From: Emydura subglobosa
Taxonomy: Eukaryota > Chordata > Testudines > Chelidae
Reading direction: 5' to 3'
Length of the DNA stretch: 64,000 nucleotides
Assembly: GCA_007922225.1 (NCBI GenBank)
Contig: ML679970.1
Location: forward strand, 24,420,631 to 24,484,630
The position numbers were made by a program, and so were the translations under genes. Below are positions 36,491 to 48,264 of this stretch, piece after piece. Numbering within the stretch: position 1 is the stretch's first letter; each line of letters opens with the position of its first letter. The notes below the pieces were generated by a model that did no database searches, had not been told where the DNA came from, and worked only from the letters and a program-made list of their open reading frames with translations.

Positions 36491-37715
36491 AAACTGTTCA
36501 GATTTACATAATTTCAAACTGAAAATTATAGACATTACTTTAAAAAGCATGAATAAAAATAAAAATTGTACCAGTCACAGATCTACTAAAAACAAGTTTT
36601 CAATAAATACCTAATTAAGGTAGGCAACTGCAATCAGTAACACTAATTTCCAAACCAGAAAAATAGAATTGTTTGCAAATCTATATTAAATGTATTTGAA
36701 GAAAAAACATCTTAAATATCCCACACTAAAACAGAAGACAATTTTACAAAGGAGTAATCTTTATTTATTGAATATTTATTGAATAAGTATTGAGTTTGAA
36801 TAACAAAGAAAATTAAAGACAAAATTAGCACTATATATATATGCATATGGTCAAGGTTTATGTAGATAGGTAATTTCTCAGCTAACACATATCCCATCTC
36901 TCACCTAAACTCTTCCCCGTCATCTAACTAACACAACTGGAAAAGAAAGGAAAGTATGAAAGAATGTAGGAAGAGAAATGTGTGTTTTATAGTCCTTTAC
37001 TTTCTCCTATTAGCACATATTCGGGAATTCCGTGCTAGCATTATTGAATCAAAATCAGTACAAGCAGGCAGATTACAATAATCTGTTATACATTTTTTTG
37101 GTCTAAATTAACTTTGCAGTGCTCATTGATTGCAGTCTTTTTAATGATTTTTTATAAAAGCTATGGATTTGTAAACAATTTTGTGAGCTGTAAGTGAAAG
37201 TGAATAAAATGTGTGCATTTCTTTCTCACAGTTTATTTAAACTTTAAAGTCCCCCAATCCCTGTTAAATATGGATATAATGATTAATAGTATCAGAGTAA
37301 TTGGTGTCCAATGTCTATTCATCACAGGGGTTCCATTTCTTTATAGAGTTCCTCTTTATGTAATAAAAATAGGACTTGCATGTTGTACCTGACATCTTGA
37401 TTAATGATACTACAGCTAGAGTCTCTCACATAATAAGCATGGTGTAAGTATTGTAAATGTCAGTTGTTCTGCCCAGTTTCAAGTCGATTTATTTCTGTTC
37501 ACAATTAATAAAGAAAAATAGGTGGGAAACTATATCTATTATTAGAGTTCTTTTAAATTTATTAATTATAGCAGTGCACAGCTTTGCCATTCTAGTTACA
37601 GGTCAGGTGAAAAATCTGAGGAAGCAACTCATGTCTAATTAGATAAATAACCTTTTAAACATTGTATAGAAACATATTTACAAAACAGATTGTAAATTAC
37701 ACTAACACTCTAAAC
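36491..37715. other. Unannotated AT-rich stretch
   Basis: No gene or recognised repeat; a short (TA)n at 36832-36841. Confidence 0.45.
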
Positions 37716-38262
37716 ACATCAAGGACAGGAAAGGTATCCATAGCATTTAGGAAGCTCAATGTATGAAAATGAAAGATACACAGCACTGAGAATAATTCGA
37801 ACTTAATTTCAGTGCTAACATACAGCTGAGAGAGCTGAAGAAGATCTACCACAATATTAGACAGAAATCTAGACCCTTCAAAAATAAGTACCTATGAAAG
37901 ATTCTGGGGATTGGTTTGAAAGACTTCATCACCAATGAAGACCTAGGAGAAATCACCAACTAGCAGTTTGCTTTCACCAGAATCAGAAGGAAGTGCTGGA
38001 CATATTTAGGGCATGTACTCCGGATGCCAACACGCAGACTCCAACATGAAGCTGTCAAGTGGAAACCAACTGGTGTTAGGAAACGAGGGTGCCCAAGAGA
38101 AACCTTAAGAACTTTTAGCAAGAAGGGCAGAACTGTCAATCTCAACACCTTACAGCAGATGGAAATAGCAGCAACCAACAAGAGGGGAATGGAGGAGGCT
38201 AGTTTCAACTCATGCGCCAACACTGATACATGAAGAATGTAATGTAATGAATGAGTGAACAC
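37716..38262 (+). mobile_element. Non-CR1 LINE, C-terminal end (copy 1)
   Basis: Conceptual translation in shifting frames gives AFRKLN and KIHSTE (about 37740-37790), then KYL.KILGI and ITNEDLGEITN near 37890-37965. It then runs unbroken from YLGHVLRMP (38003-38029) through KWKPTGVRKRGCPRETLR to a stop after CANTDT. This succession (LGHVLRM, KRGRP-like block, short tail) is the C-terminus of a LINE group distinct from CR1, close to RTE/Nimb-like elements in my judgement. The tail after the stop has short ATGTAATG repeats. A related, longer fragment lies at 59025. Confidence 0.75.
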
Positions 38263-41200
38263 TCCAAAGCCTTATCATGTCAGGTCACATATTTATATTT
38301 AGGACTTTTTGTTATAACAAAAACAAAGCCAAAAAACCTCAAATGATAAAAGAGTGAGTAAGAATCTGACAAAAATTAACACAACCCAAGACATTCAAGT
38401 TGTAAATTATACTCCATTCAAAATTCAATATATTTTGCCTATATATAATACTTCAGCACATGTAGCAGCTAACAACACCCATTCTTCAGACACCAGACCA
38501 TCCTGGGGTAGGTTGCTACGGAAGTTGTTTCAATCTTAACCTGCATTTCCAGTTTTGTAAGTTTGAGTCAAGTACAATGTTATTTTCACACAATTTATGT
38601 GTGAATTGATTTCTCTGTTAATAAATTATTTTCCTCAACCTTTCCAAATAGATAGATTCTAGCAAATTTTTTATTGTGAAATGCAAACCTAATTCAAATA
38701 ATGTAGACGTAATCCACAATTCTGTGGGAAATTATTTGAGGACATAATTATTAGAAATAAATAATCCAGTGTAATTTGTAAAGAAAATTCAATGCCTGTT
38801 TTATTTTATTTTCCACATACACTGTATAAATGCCAAGAAGAAAGAAGCAACATGAAAATAAATCATCCCTCAAAATCAGGTGTGTAATAGTCATATACGA
38901 TGCTCACCAGAATGTTTGTTAATATAAATTACCATGCAATGCCCGACACATACAGTTCTTAAATTAAATAACTTCTGCATTAACCATCATGTTTTAAATA
39001 AAAGATGTGATTATGCACTGTGCATTTTTTTTCCTATTAGGAATAGTTAAGCCCAGTCCATGTATCACTCACTCAACTGAGCTCAACTTAAGCGGTCACC
39101 CATATCAGAGTAACAACCTGGCATTCTCTTTGCATGCCTTTGTGGCTTTGATAGGGTAGTCATTACGTAGGTCTCAGGCAGATCACCCCAGGGACTCTTT
39201 ATGCAGTCTGACACAGATAATAAGTAATGGAAGCATGGTGGAAGCGTGGGAATGGACAAATAGACTGAGAGACAGCAAGTTCTCCCTCTTGCATCACTTA
39301 TGATGTAAGAGAATGAACTTGCCAGAATCCCCCTAACAATGACAGAAATAAAAAGTCAGGGGTCTTCTTTAAGCTAACATTTGAAAAACCTTATATTTTA
39401 TATTCACTAATTTGTAGAACTGATGTAAAACAAATGCCAGCACCTGATTCCAACTCAGCTATGAGTTCCTGTTTCCATTTTCATGGGGACATATGTAAGC
39501 TTTGTGAAAAGGCAATAAGGTTTGAAAACATTAACTTAGAAAAAGTTTTTTGTTTTCCTTTAGTGGTGATGGGTTTTTGTTTTGTTTTAAATGCTGGTAG
39601 CCAGCAACTGAATGAATTCTACTTGAGGTGTAGACAAAGGGTAAAGAAATATAAAAGCACAATAGAAGATCATAACCCGATATCAGAACAGGAAGAAGGA
39701 TGATGAGAGATAATAATGGGGTAAAAATGGGATAATACTTGTGTGTGTAAACAGCCTAGCTTGCATACAGTATTCTGAGTCCTAGGTTCCACTACAGTTT
39801 GGGTTCCAGGGTTCAGACATGTTGAGCAAAAGCTGAAACATTTGCTTCAACTAAAGTTTATAGACATCATGAAATATGGGGGAAGTTTTGTAAGAACAGA
39901 GTGGTATGTCCTGCTTTAGACAATATTGGACATAGTCTTCCATATGTATATTCCCTAAGTTTTCTTGAAACTTAAATCAAGAAGTGAAGATATAAGAGAA
40001 AAAAAACTAAAAAAATCAGAAAGGAAAAATTCACCAAACTTCTTGACCAGAAAGTTCAGTTTGGCTGAAGTTTTGAAGAGAAAATGGAGGCTGGTTCACC
40101 AGTGCTAGACAGCACGTCTTACACCATTTATTTAAAGTCAGTTTTTAAGATCAGCTTAATATATATTTTTATTTTATTTTGGAATTATATAAAAAAAATT
40201 GTCTCAAAGATGAGCTCACAGCACCTCTAGGAAATATTTGGAGTCAGCTGCCCCCACCTGCAAGCAATTTTCAGTCCTTAGAAAATTACAATTTTGGATG
40301 TTCTGAGGGTATATTTTATAAAAATCTCTTCACAGATGTTTGTTTTGCTGAAGCTCTATTATTTTTAGCCAAACACTGAAAGCTCTGTCAGTATACGAAA
40401 AACGATACTGTGAGCAGTGATAGGAGCAATTAGTGTAAATATATTTTAAAAACAGACTAATATTTGGAGGGAAAATACTGTTAAGTATAAGATAACAATT
40501 ATAAAGGAATAAGCCCTACAGAAAATGAGCTCCTGGGGCTTCTTCCATCTTCAAACATTCTCTGCATGTGGAAATAAGATTTCTAAAACACTATGCCACA
40601 TCTGACTAAATTACCTGTACTTTACAAAAGATTAATTGTTTCCACTGAAGTTTGCTCAACCGTGATCTCTAATTATTACAAGCGTACTATCCCTCAGATG
40701 TCTGAGCCTATTTCAGTTGCCATAACAACTTGGCATTGAATCATATCTCACTTATGGAAATGCATATGCATATGCACTGTACGTACCTGTCTGGAAAGCA
40801 TCCTCCCAGTCCCAACCTACCATTTAATTGGCATATCATAGAACATTGACAAATGACAATAAATTCTTTCTAATAGTGTATTTTGATTTATGATTTCAAA
40901 TTTCATATCTCATAGTATTTTTAAAATATTCATCTTTATTACCAATAGCTTCGGTCCAATTTCCTTGGGTTTTGCCTTGAATGCAAGGGTAAGAACAACA
41001 TTCTGCATCCTATAATGCAATTCTATTATGAGAATGCAGGGCTCAAATCATACACAGTAAATGCATATACTGCAGATTGGAAAAACTTGTTAAAACATTA
41101 GGAGTCTCTGTTCTGCAAAGGGATCCCCTTACCCTGATCCTAACATCCATTCTAATGCATGGACCCTTTGAAAGATCAGAACTTTGAATTGCACATTCAG

Positions 41201-42998
41201 CCTTTCCAATTACATAGAATAATCTGTAAATTTAATCTTCCTATGTTGACACACAGTTCCATGGAGAATTTAAGAATGTTACCATGGCCTATAATGAGAC
41301 ATACCACATTATGTGGAGTAAGGATAGGAATTAGGTACAAATTAGAAGTAGTCCCAAAATGTAAAGCTCAGATCCAAATCCGAACTCCACAAAGTACAGA
41401 CCGTGGAAAATTATTATTCAGCATGTAAAATTATTACATTACCCAAGAAATTGTGTCTGGATCCAGAGCTTTAGTATGACTCCATCTGTAGTTCAGATAA
41501 AATAAGAAATAGTCCAAATCTTCACCTCAATCAAACCTGGACCTTTGTGAAAATGCAAAATAGTTCAGAAGAAAGATCTCTTCCCCTTCTTCCCCCAATT
41601 TAACCTCCTGGGATTAACAGAAGGGGCATCTATTTAATGTCATTTCTGAAGGGCAAGCATAAGTGTCCAAGAGCCAAGGCTTACATAAAAGGACACGTCA
41701 AAATTTTGGCTTAAAGCAAACATAAATCCCCTAAGTAAACAATTTACATTTTGCCAATTCAAATGCATGTCTTTCAACCCTGGTTTATATTGGCAACCAA
41801 ACTGTAGTAAACAGTGTTACCAGATTTTGGAAAGAAGAGTGAAAGTAAACGGATACTTTAAGTAAACCACCAAATGAAAATTGCAAAATTTAAGGTAAAC
41901 ATTGTGAAGTGTATTGCTAAGCAATACAAATTCATGATGGCCATGGGAATGCTGTCACTGATAATTTATCACTCTGAAAAAGAGAGCCAATGGAACTGGG
42001 AGGGCAGACCTTAATTTAGAACATTTGTGAAGGTAGCAAAAGGGTGACACAAAGACCTTCTGCCTCCACCAGTGACATAAAGGACCCGACTGGGGTAAGG
42101 GGAACCCTGCAAACTAATCCTTACTTTTCCTGGTAAGTCTGGGGCATGAGCTGGAGTTCAGCACAAAGTGATGTGTGATGATAATTTGCCTTCCACCCCT
42201 CCCAAACTGTTGACTATATTATTTGAACATTATGGCTATTTATTGTAAGATATTATTTCTCTTAGCTAAACAAAGTATAAAATAAATCTTTTCTTCCTGT
42301 TTGACTCCCCTGCCTACTGAAAAGAGTTGAACAGACAAATGCTTGCATGCTTCTGGGCATTAACTAACCATTCATTTATATTTCCAGATGCCTGCTTTTG
42401 ATACTTTTAGCACACAGAAACACTTGGAAAATGTAATTCTGCATACTCAAGACCCAACAGACCCGTTCTTTACCTCTAAATAATTTATTCAAATCACAAC
42501 AAAATATAGAGCTCCGATAAGAACTCCGATAAGAACCTTTTCACTCACCATAAATCTGAAGACCCATTTAACTGGAAATATATTATCAAAGTCTAAATTA
42601 ATTAGAACTGCATTAAATAATTTTTCTCAGCCCAGAAGAATTATATTTTATTTTATACACATAAAACAATGCTTCAAGCTTTAAAAGGTATGCAGATAAA
42701 CAAATCATTGGATTATTAGCCATATTTGAAAAGTAACTTTTGCATTTACATTAATCTCAGGTAGTTTGAAAACATCACATCATTGAGATGACTACATTTC
42801 ACTCACTGTAAAAACCAACCAGTGAAATCGCATGACAAAGGCCAAATGGACATTTGGGAGCGTACTTTCCCCCTCATAACATCAAAGCAGGGAAGATGTA
42901 CCCCAACAAACTAAAAGGCACTCAACTGAGACCACCATCTGCTTTCAACAGAAGACCACTATATTTATACATCTATTTGAAGTGATTCATTGGCGATG
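38263..42998. other. Unannotated AT-rich stretch
   Basis: No gene-like ORF; ORFs are at most 89 codons and featureless. A 12-base tandem duplication lies at 42512-42535. Confidence 0.4.
42512..42535 (+). repeat. 12-bp tandem duplication
   Basis: CTCCGATAAGAA is present twice without a gap. It is exact, so recent. Confidence 0.9.
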
Positions 42999-43372
42999 TT
43001 GACACTTATGGTAGTGTGTAGAGTAGACACTCCACGCTCAGCTGCCACCTGTATACATAGCAGCGTAGACGCTGAGGCAGTGCTTAGGTGAGTAGAATAC
43101 AGACATGACAGAACCCTAGGGTATATACCCTACACCGCTCTCTACAGCGCCTCCCTCATCTACACTGCTAGTTTTAGTGTCCTGCTGCCAAAGCTTTTCC
43201 CCACTGCAGTGAAAGGCCCCAGCAGCTACTAGCTCAAGAGCCTCTCTCTACTGCCTCCCCCCACCAGAGTCTTTCACTGCCAGATGCAGCTACACACCGC
43301 AGCGTGGACACAGCCTGCTTGTCACTTCAGTGTAACTACATGTACCCTACATTCCACCACAAGTGTAAACAA
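42999..43372. mobile_element. Non-autonomous DNA transposon, 374 bp
   Basis: The left end TTGACACTTATGGTAGTGTG pairs imperfectly with the inverted right end (TTGTTTACACTTGTGGTGGA). The interior matches a turtle repeat I recognise (CCTACACCGCTCTCTA, CTACACTGCTAGTTTTAG, GTGGACACAGCCTGCTTGTC). There is no transposase. Confidence 0.6.
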
Positions 43373-43414
43373 GGCAATTGTAGCTCTGACAATTTACTCC
43401 AGCTGAGGACCTGA

Positions 43415-43963
43415 CCCTAAGGGTTGGTCTAACCTAGAGCATTTTGGTGACAAAAGTCAGCTTTTGTTGACAAAACAGGGGAGGTATACAGACTAAAATG
43501 TTCCTCTTACAGATGTAACTCCCTTGCTATGCTGACATAATAAAACCACCTCAGCAAGAGGTGTAGGGCTTATGTCGGCTTAGTTAGGGCAAAGCAGTGT
43601 CAATGTAGACACCATACCCCTTACATGGGCTGTAAATTTGACAAGAAAGCCCGCACCCCACAAGAGAGTTAAGCAGCTGGTCTCCGCTCCCATTGGGAAC
43701 TGGGAGGGTAGAAACCCTGGGCTCCTTTCCCTAGCTCCTGGCAGATGAGGGGGAGGGTTGAGGCAGCTGGACTCCACTCCCAAGGGGAAAGAAGCTCTGG
43801 GTGGCATCCCCCTTGAAACAGGGAAGGGGAAAGCCCCAGGTGGCACACCACCGACCCAAGGAGGGTAGTGTGGACATCAGCCACAGCAATAATTACTGTG
43901 GTGGTGGCTGTAAGTCAACCTGTTAGGTCGACTTATTTTTCTAGTGTAGACAAGACCTTAGGG
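43415..43963. mobile_element. Non-autonomous DNA transposon with GTCTACAC ends and internal GC-rich repeat
   Basis: The left end CCCTAAGGGTTGGTCTAAC and the inverted right end CCCTAAGGTCTTGTCTACAC agree closely. Interior blocks such as TGTCGGCTTAGTTAGGG and TAGGTCGACTTATTTTTCTA belong to the same turtle MITE group. Between 43673 and about 43860 it carries two GC-rich units starting GCAGCTGG.CTCC.CTCCCA, 90 bases apart (43673 and 43763). The ORFs there are by-products of GC content. Confidence 0.7.
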
Positions 43964-44455
43964 TAGCACCCTCCTGCCTCCGTTTATACCAATTTTTACT
44001 TTTCCTCTGTGTATGCAGACCCCATTCCTGAACATTAATAAGCATTTTAGCTTTTGGCTACTTGCATGATAGGGACCATACTACATCTCACTTCTCTGTT
44101 TCTTTTAAACATAAAACCGATAGAGAAATTACATACCCAAACGGTGCTTATTGCGGCTTTTTCAAAAACAAAAAATAATCAGAAATCAATACAGTTAATA
44201 TATGAATCTCTATCTTGTTTAGATTTATAGAAAGCACTATCACCACACATCTCAGGGCACACACACCTGTTGAAAAATAAATAAATAAATAAAAATTAAG
44301 CAGGAAAAATAAATGCAGACATTCCCGAATATACACAATCCCCCATAAGCACACACCCCACAAACAAAAACGAATGGATATATAATATAGGAATTGTAGG
44401 GCCCTTAAAGATAGATATTATGCATTAAATGTAAGACCGCCATTCTGACAATATT
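43964..44455. other. Unannotated stretch
   Basis: Includes an (AAAT)n microsatellite at 44273-44296. No gene. Confidence 0.5.
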
Positions 44456-44505
44456 TAGGCACACACTTAACTTTACTCACATGAATAAAAGTTAACACAT
44501 GCCTA
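44456..44505. repeat. Inverted repeat (hairpin), probable MITE core
   Basis: TAGGCACACACTTAACTTT (44456-44474) pairs with AAAGTTAACACATGCCTA (44488-44505), with an AT-rich loop of 13 bases. The AGCAC..TTAACTTTA palindrome is a core of known sauropsid palindromic repeats. Confidence 0.65.
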
Positions 44506-45733
44506 ATACTTTACAAATCATATAAATAGCCTTATGGGTAAATATTTACAGAAGTTTGGGATTGCCACATTGCTAAAAAGAGTATGCATGAGTCAGTTAT
44601 GCAGGTCATTCCAAACTCATGCCGATAGAAGTTTTATACCACATTATCATATATTCTGTACATGAAAAAAATTACTATTCTGGGGATGTTTTAAATAGTT
44701 TTAAAAATTTTATTGTGATTATTTTTGTATCTCTGTCTGTAAAGCCAAGCTCCTTAGTTACCATGAGTCCCACAAGTGCAGGGCTCAGAAAGAGAAAAAA
44801 AAATAAAACTAATATATTTTAAATCCTCCAAAAATTGAACTGAAATACCTCTTTTAAATACAAAAGTGTGTCCACTTTGAAGTCAGATATTTTGGACCCT
44901 TCAGGGACTAGACAGAGTTCTGAGACACACCGGGAAACAGAGATTCTCCCTTCACCAATAGTATAAAGCTCCCTAGTCAACAGAAACTTATACTGGTGCA
45001 GGATGAAAAATTATTCAATATGTGCTTCAGCTCAGAGTTATTTTTAGGGAAAGGAAACTCCATATTTATGGAACAAAAGGGGAAATGTTCAATTGGCAGG
45101 TTGATTTAAAAAGTAAAGGAATGGCAGCTTTTTAAAGGGGGTTGAAATGATGGAACAGATTGTCATTGCTTTCCTAAAATAGGAGTTAACCATTGAAAAC
45201 ATTGGTAAAACTTAACCATTTACTGGCTTTGAGATCTCATATTGTATTAACCTTTTTATATAGATTTTTCAAAAGATGAAGTTCCCCTTTCATTTCTAAC
45301 CTCACAATAAGCAGCTTGGACAATACACTGCAAGCATTCTGGGTTTTATGGCTAGAATCCCAACATGGTTTCTTCCTAACAGTCTGCTTATTCTTCAATG
45401 CTGCATAAGCAGCAGCACTAGTCCCCACTGGGACTGATACGTTGACAGCTGTACATGAGGAGGAAAATAAATGGTTCCCTCAGATTTTATTTAGATTCTA
45501 AGTCAAAAGGTGCAATGCTCACAAGATTTTCTAAAAGGCAGGAGCACAGCTGCACAGATTAAAAGAATAACTGTTGGTCAAAAGTCCACACCTGGTTCCC
45601 CACAAAGAGGATCCAAGTACACATCTAAACAAATACATGGATTTCATGTAATATATGGCCCATAAGTTGCCAACTATCTTCATCATTGGACATTGCCATA
45701 CAAAATATTTTTCTTACCCAGAAAATGCATGTT
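44506..45733. other. Unannotated AT-rich stretch
   Basis: No gene or recognised repeat. Confidence 0.45.
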
Positions 45734-46092
45734 CTCATAGACTTTAAGGCTAGAAGATACCATCATGATCACCTAGTATGACCTCCGGCACATCACAGGC
45801 ATAGAACCTCAACTATCCATTCCTGTAGTAGGCCCAAAACTCTGGCTGAGTTACAGAAGTCCTCAAATCTTGATTTCAAGACTTCAAGTTACAGAGGACC
45901 CACCATTTCCTCTAGTTCATACCAGCAAGTCACCTGTGCCCCACATTGCAGAAGAAGATGAAACCCTCCCAGAGTCTCTGCCAACCTAACCTGGGAGAAA
46001 ATTCCTTCCCGACCCCAAACATGGCAATCAGTTAGACCCTGAACATGTGGGCAAGATCCAGCAGTCAGACACCTGAGAAAGAATTCTCGATG
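45734..46092 (-). mobile_element. CR1-type LINE 3' end, 5'-truncated
   Basis: Read on the plus strand it starts with the inverted CR1-like terminus (CATAGACTTTAAGGCTAGAA, ATCATGATCACCTAGTATGA) and continues through TCTGGCTGAGTTACAGAAGT, GGAGAAAATTCCTTCCCGAC and CAATCAGTTAGACCCTGA. This is a CR1-like 3' untranslated region that is abundant in turtles. There is no coding part; such 5'-truncated copies are the usual product of LINE insertion. Confidence 0.62.
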
Positions 46093-47117
46093 TATGCCAT
46101 TCCTAATTCCTTAAGATAACAGATGATCATGCCTCAATATTTATGGATCAAACTAACACCCCCACAGAAACGCCAGAAGAGAAGAAATGGTACACCAAGA
46201 ATTCTGAGTTTTAACTCAAAGTAACCACTGTATTCTCCCAAAGGGGGAAGTTTGTGGGTGTGTGGTGAGAGGCAGGGGGCTGAGGCTCTGTCTGCAACAC
46301 CTATATAGGCAAAGGAACTCAGAGAAACCTGGATTCCTGCAGGAAATCAATCCAACAGATCTTGGGGCATCTGCACGGGGGAGTCAACCCCTGTGTGGCT
46401 AAATCCTGAGCACCTCCCGCTTCCTCCCTTCTTTATCCCTGGACTCATGACTTGCTCAGGAGCTGGGATGTTTCTCCTACCAGCCTGCATCCCATGCTAC
46501 CCTCTGCGGACAGTGGAATGCAAAGAAGCAGTTCATGATGAGATGATAAGCATTCATTTCTGCTGTTTTCAATGAGATACCAAGAGAACACATCATATGC
46601 ACTAGCTGCTCCCTTGGCTGGGTCCTGCTCTGGCCAGCCTCACCCCTGACTCCCAGCTAAGCCCTATTACTGTACTAGGGGAAAATATGCTGTGGAGAGG
46701 ATACTTTCCTTGATTTCTGTGCTCTTTAGGAGAGTACATTGAAAGTTCAGACCCATAAAATTCCAACTAAGATAGCAAAGGTGAACACTGTCATGTGACA
46801 GGACACAGATTCATCCCGACATTTGAAATACCTGTTCTTTTTCTATAGTACAGCTTCCAATACAAAAGAATTGCAGGTTCAGTTTTTCCCAGTGTAAAAT
46901 CACCCTCTCTGTCCTGTTTTTAACCCTCTGTTCCTCTTCAAATTGCAGAGACAGAAGTATTGACCCTGAAAAAGTCATTTCAAAATGGTAAGAAAGAGCT
47001 ACTGGATCTCTCAAAAAGAGAAATGTTCATTTCTCATAGACATACATATTGTATATTCCTTTTAGATAACACTTTCAAAAAAGAGAAACATGATTACATC
47101 ATGAACCAAATATCATC
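46093..47117. other. Unannotated stretch
   Basis: No gene recognised; short ORFs only. Confidence 0.45.
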
Positions 47118-47199
47118 TTCTATACCATAGTTCTCAACCTGTGGTACGCGTACCCACAGGGGTATGCGAGACACAAGCAGGGGGTACCTGGGGAAAAAC

Positions 47200-47780
47200 C
47201 GAGTGAAGGGGAGGCAGGTGGCAGCTGCTGACTTGAGGAAGCCGGGCGGCAGCATCCTGCTTCCCACCTGCTCCCAGCTCGGTCACAGCTCCCAGCTGGG
47301 AGGCGGGCAGCAGCCGCTACAGTCCCAGGAAGCCGGGTGGCAGCCACCCACTTCCCATCCGGTCCCAGCTGGGAGGCAGGCAGCAGCTGCCGGTTTTTGG
47401 GGAAGGCGCACGGCAGCCTCCCGCTTCCTGCCCGGCCACAGCTCCCAGCTGGGAGGCAGGCGGCAGCCGCAAGCTTCTGGGGGAGGTGGGCGGCAGCCAC
47501 CCACATCCCATCAGGTCCCAGCTCCCATTTGGGAGCCCAGTGGCAGCCTCCTGTGTCTCGCAAGCTGGACTCACAGTTGGATGGCAGCCACCCACACCCA
47601 GCTGTGAGCCAAGGGACAGCCTCCCGCGCCCCAGTTTGAAGACGGGCAGCAGTTGCCTGCCGAACATCCCTGGGTTCCAGCCGGCGTGGAAGCCTCCTCT
47701 GACCCAGCTCGGATTGGGTGGGAGTCACCCACCTCCCAGGCTGGCAGCCAGGCGGCAGCGCCCCTCCCTGGCTCAAAGCC
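47200..47780. repeat. GC-rich minisatellite, period about 73-80 bp
   Basis: The block CCCAGCT.GGAGGC.GGC.GCAGCC recurs with its CCCAGCTGGG anchor at 47291, 47364, 47444 and 47524 (as CCCATTTGGG), with weaker copies near 47598 and 47703. Spacings are 73, 80, 80 and 74. Overlapping ORFs on both strands, up to 238 codons on the minus strand, simply reflect the lack of AT-rich stop codons and repeat the same W/G/C/P-rich phrase. Confidence 0.8.
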
Positions 47781-47799
47781 CAGTGCCCAGAAAACTTGG

Positions 47800-47832
47800 C
47801 AATTTCACTGCTCCAGCTGAGCAGTGAAATTG
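47800..47832. repeat. Perfect hairpin inside the hAT element
   Basis: CAATTTCACTGCT (47800-47812) and AGCAGTGAAATTG (47820-47832) are exact reverse complements around the loop CCAGCTG. No T run follows that would make it a terminator, and in a eukaryote none is expected. Confidence 0.9.
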
Positions 47833-47879
47833 ACAATTATGACAGCCCCAGATTTTACCAGTTACCCTCTTTTCCTGTC

Positions 47880-47932
47880 GCTCTCTCTCTCTCGCCCTCC
47901 TTCCCTGTCTCTCTCTCACCCCTTCCTCCTCT
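47880..47932 (+). repeat. Pyrimidine-rich (CT)n tract
   Basis: Runs of CTCTCTCTCTCTC and TCTCTCTCTC separated by CCCTCC-type spacers, inside the hAT element. Confidence 0.85.
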
Positions 47933-48264
47933 CAAATCTATGGCAAAAAATGTTGGTGCGGCACTTTATATTCCCCAGCATTGGCATGCTGCTGAAAGCC
48001 TCCTAACTTTGGCCAACATCACCTCTAGCCCAGGCACATACTTGAGTTGTGCACCCCTGGTGTAAAGGTGGTAACCCTACCCACACTAGATCTGACATCT
48101 GTCATATCACAGCCTTATATACTCAGCTCTTCTTCCAATATATAGCTCACATTGGTCTGTAAATATAAAATCCCGTGGAAAATTGAGTGTTGGGGTACTT
48201 ATTAAAATTTTCAGACATTAGAGGGTACTGGCTACTTAAAAGGTTGAGAAACACTGTTCTATAC

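Larger units (their letters stand above)
47126..48256. mobile_element. hAT-type non-autonomous DNA transposon with perfect 8-bp target duplication
   Basis: TTCTATAC flanks both sides exactly (47118-47125 and 48257-48264). The left end is CATAGTTCTCAACCTGTGG and the inverted right end CAGTGTTTCTCAACCTTTT, sharing TTCTCAACC. The subterminal GGTACGCGTACCCACAGGGG and AGAGGGTACTGGCTACT match a hAT family whose ends read CAGTGGTTCTCAACC. Length is 1131 bp with no transposase ORF. About half of it is a GC-rich minisatellite, followed by a perfect 13-bp-stem palindrome and a pyrimidine-rich tract. Confidence 0.88.

Noticed and set aside
47120..47836. 238-codon ORF on the minus strand, the longest in the window, with several overlapping ORFs
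   Set aside because: It is read through a GC-rich minisatellite inside a hAT element; all overlapping frames repeat the same low-complexity phrase and no domain is seen.
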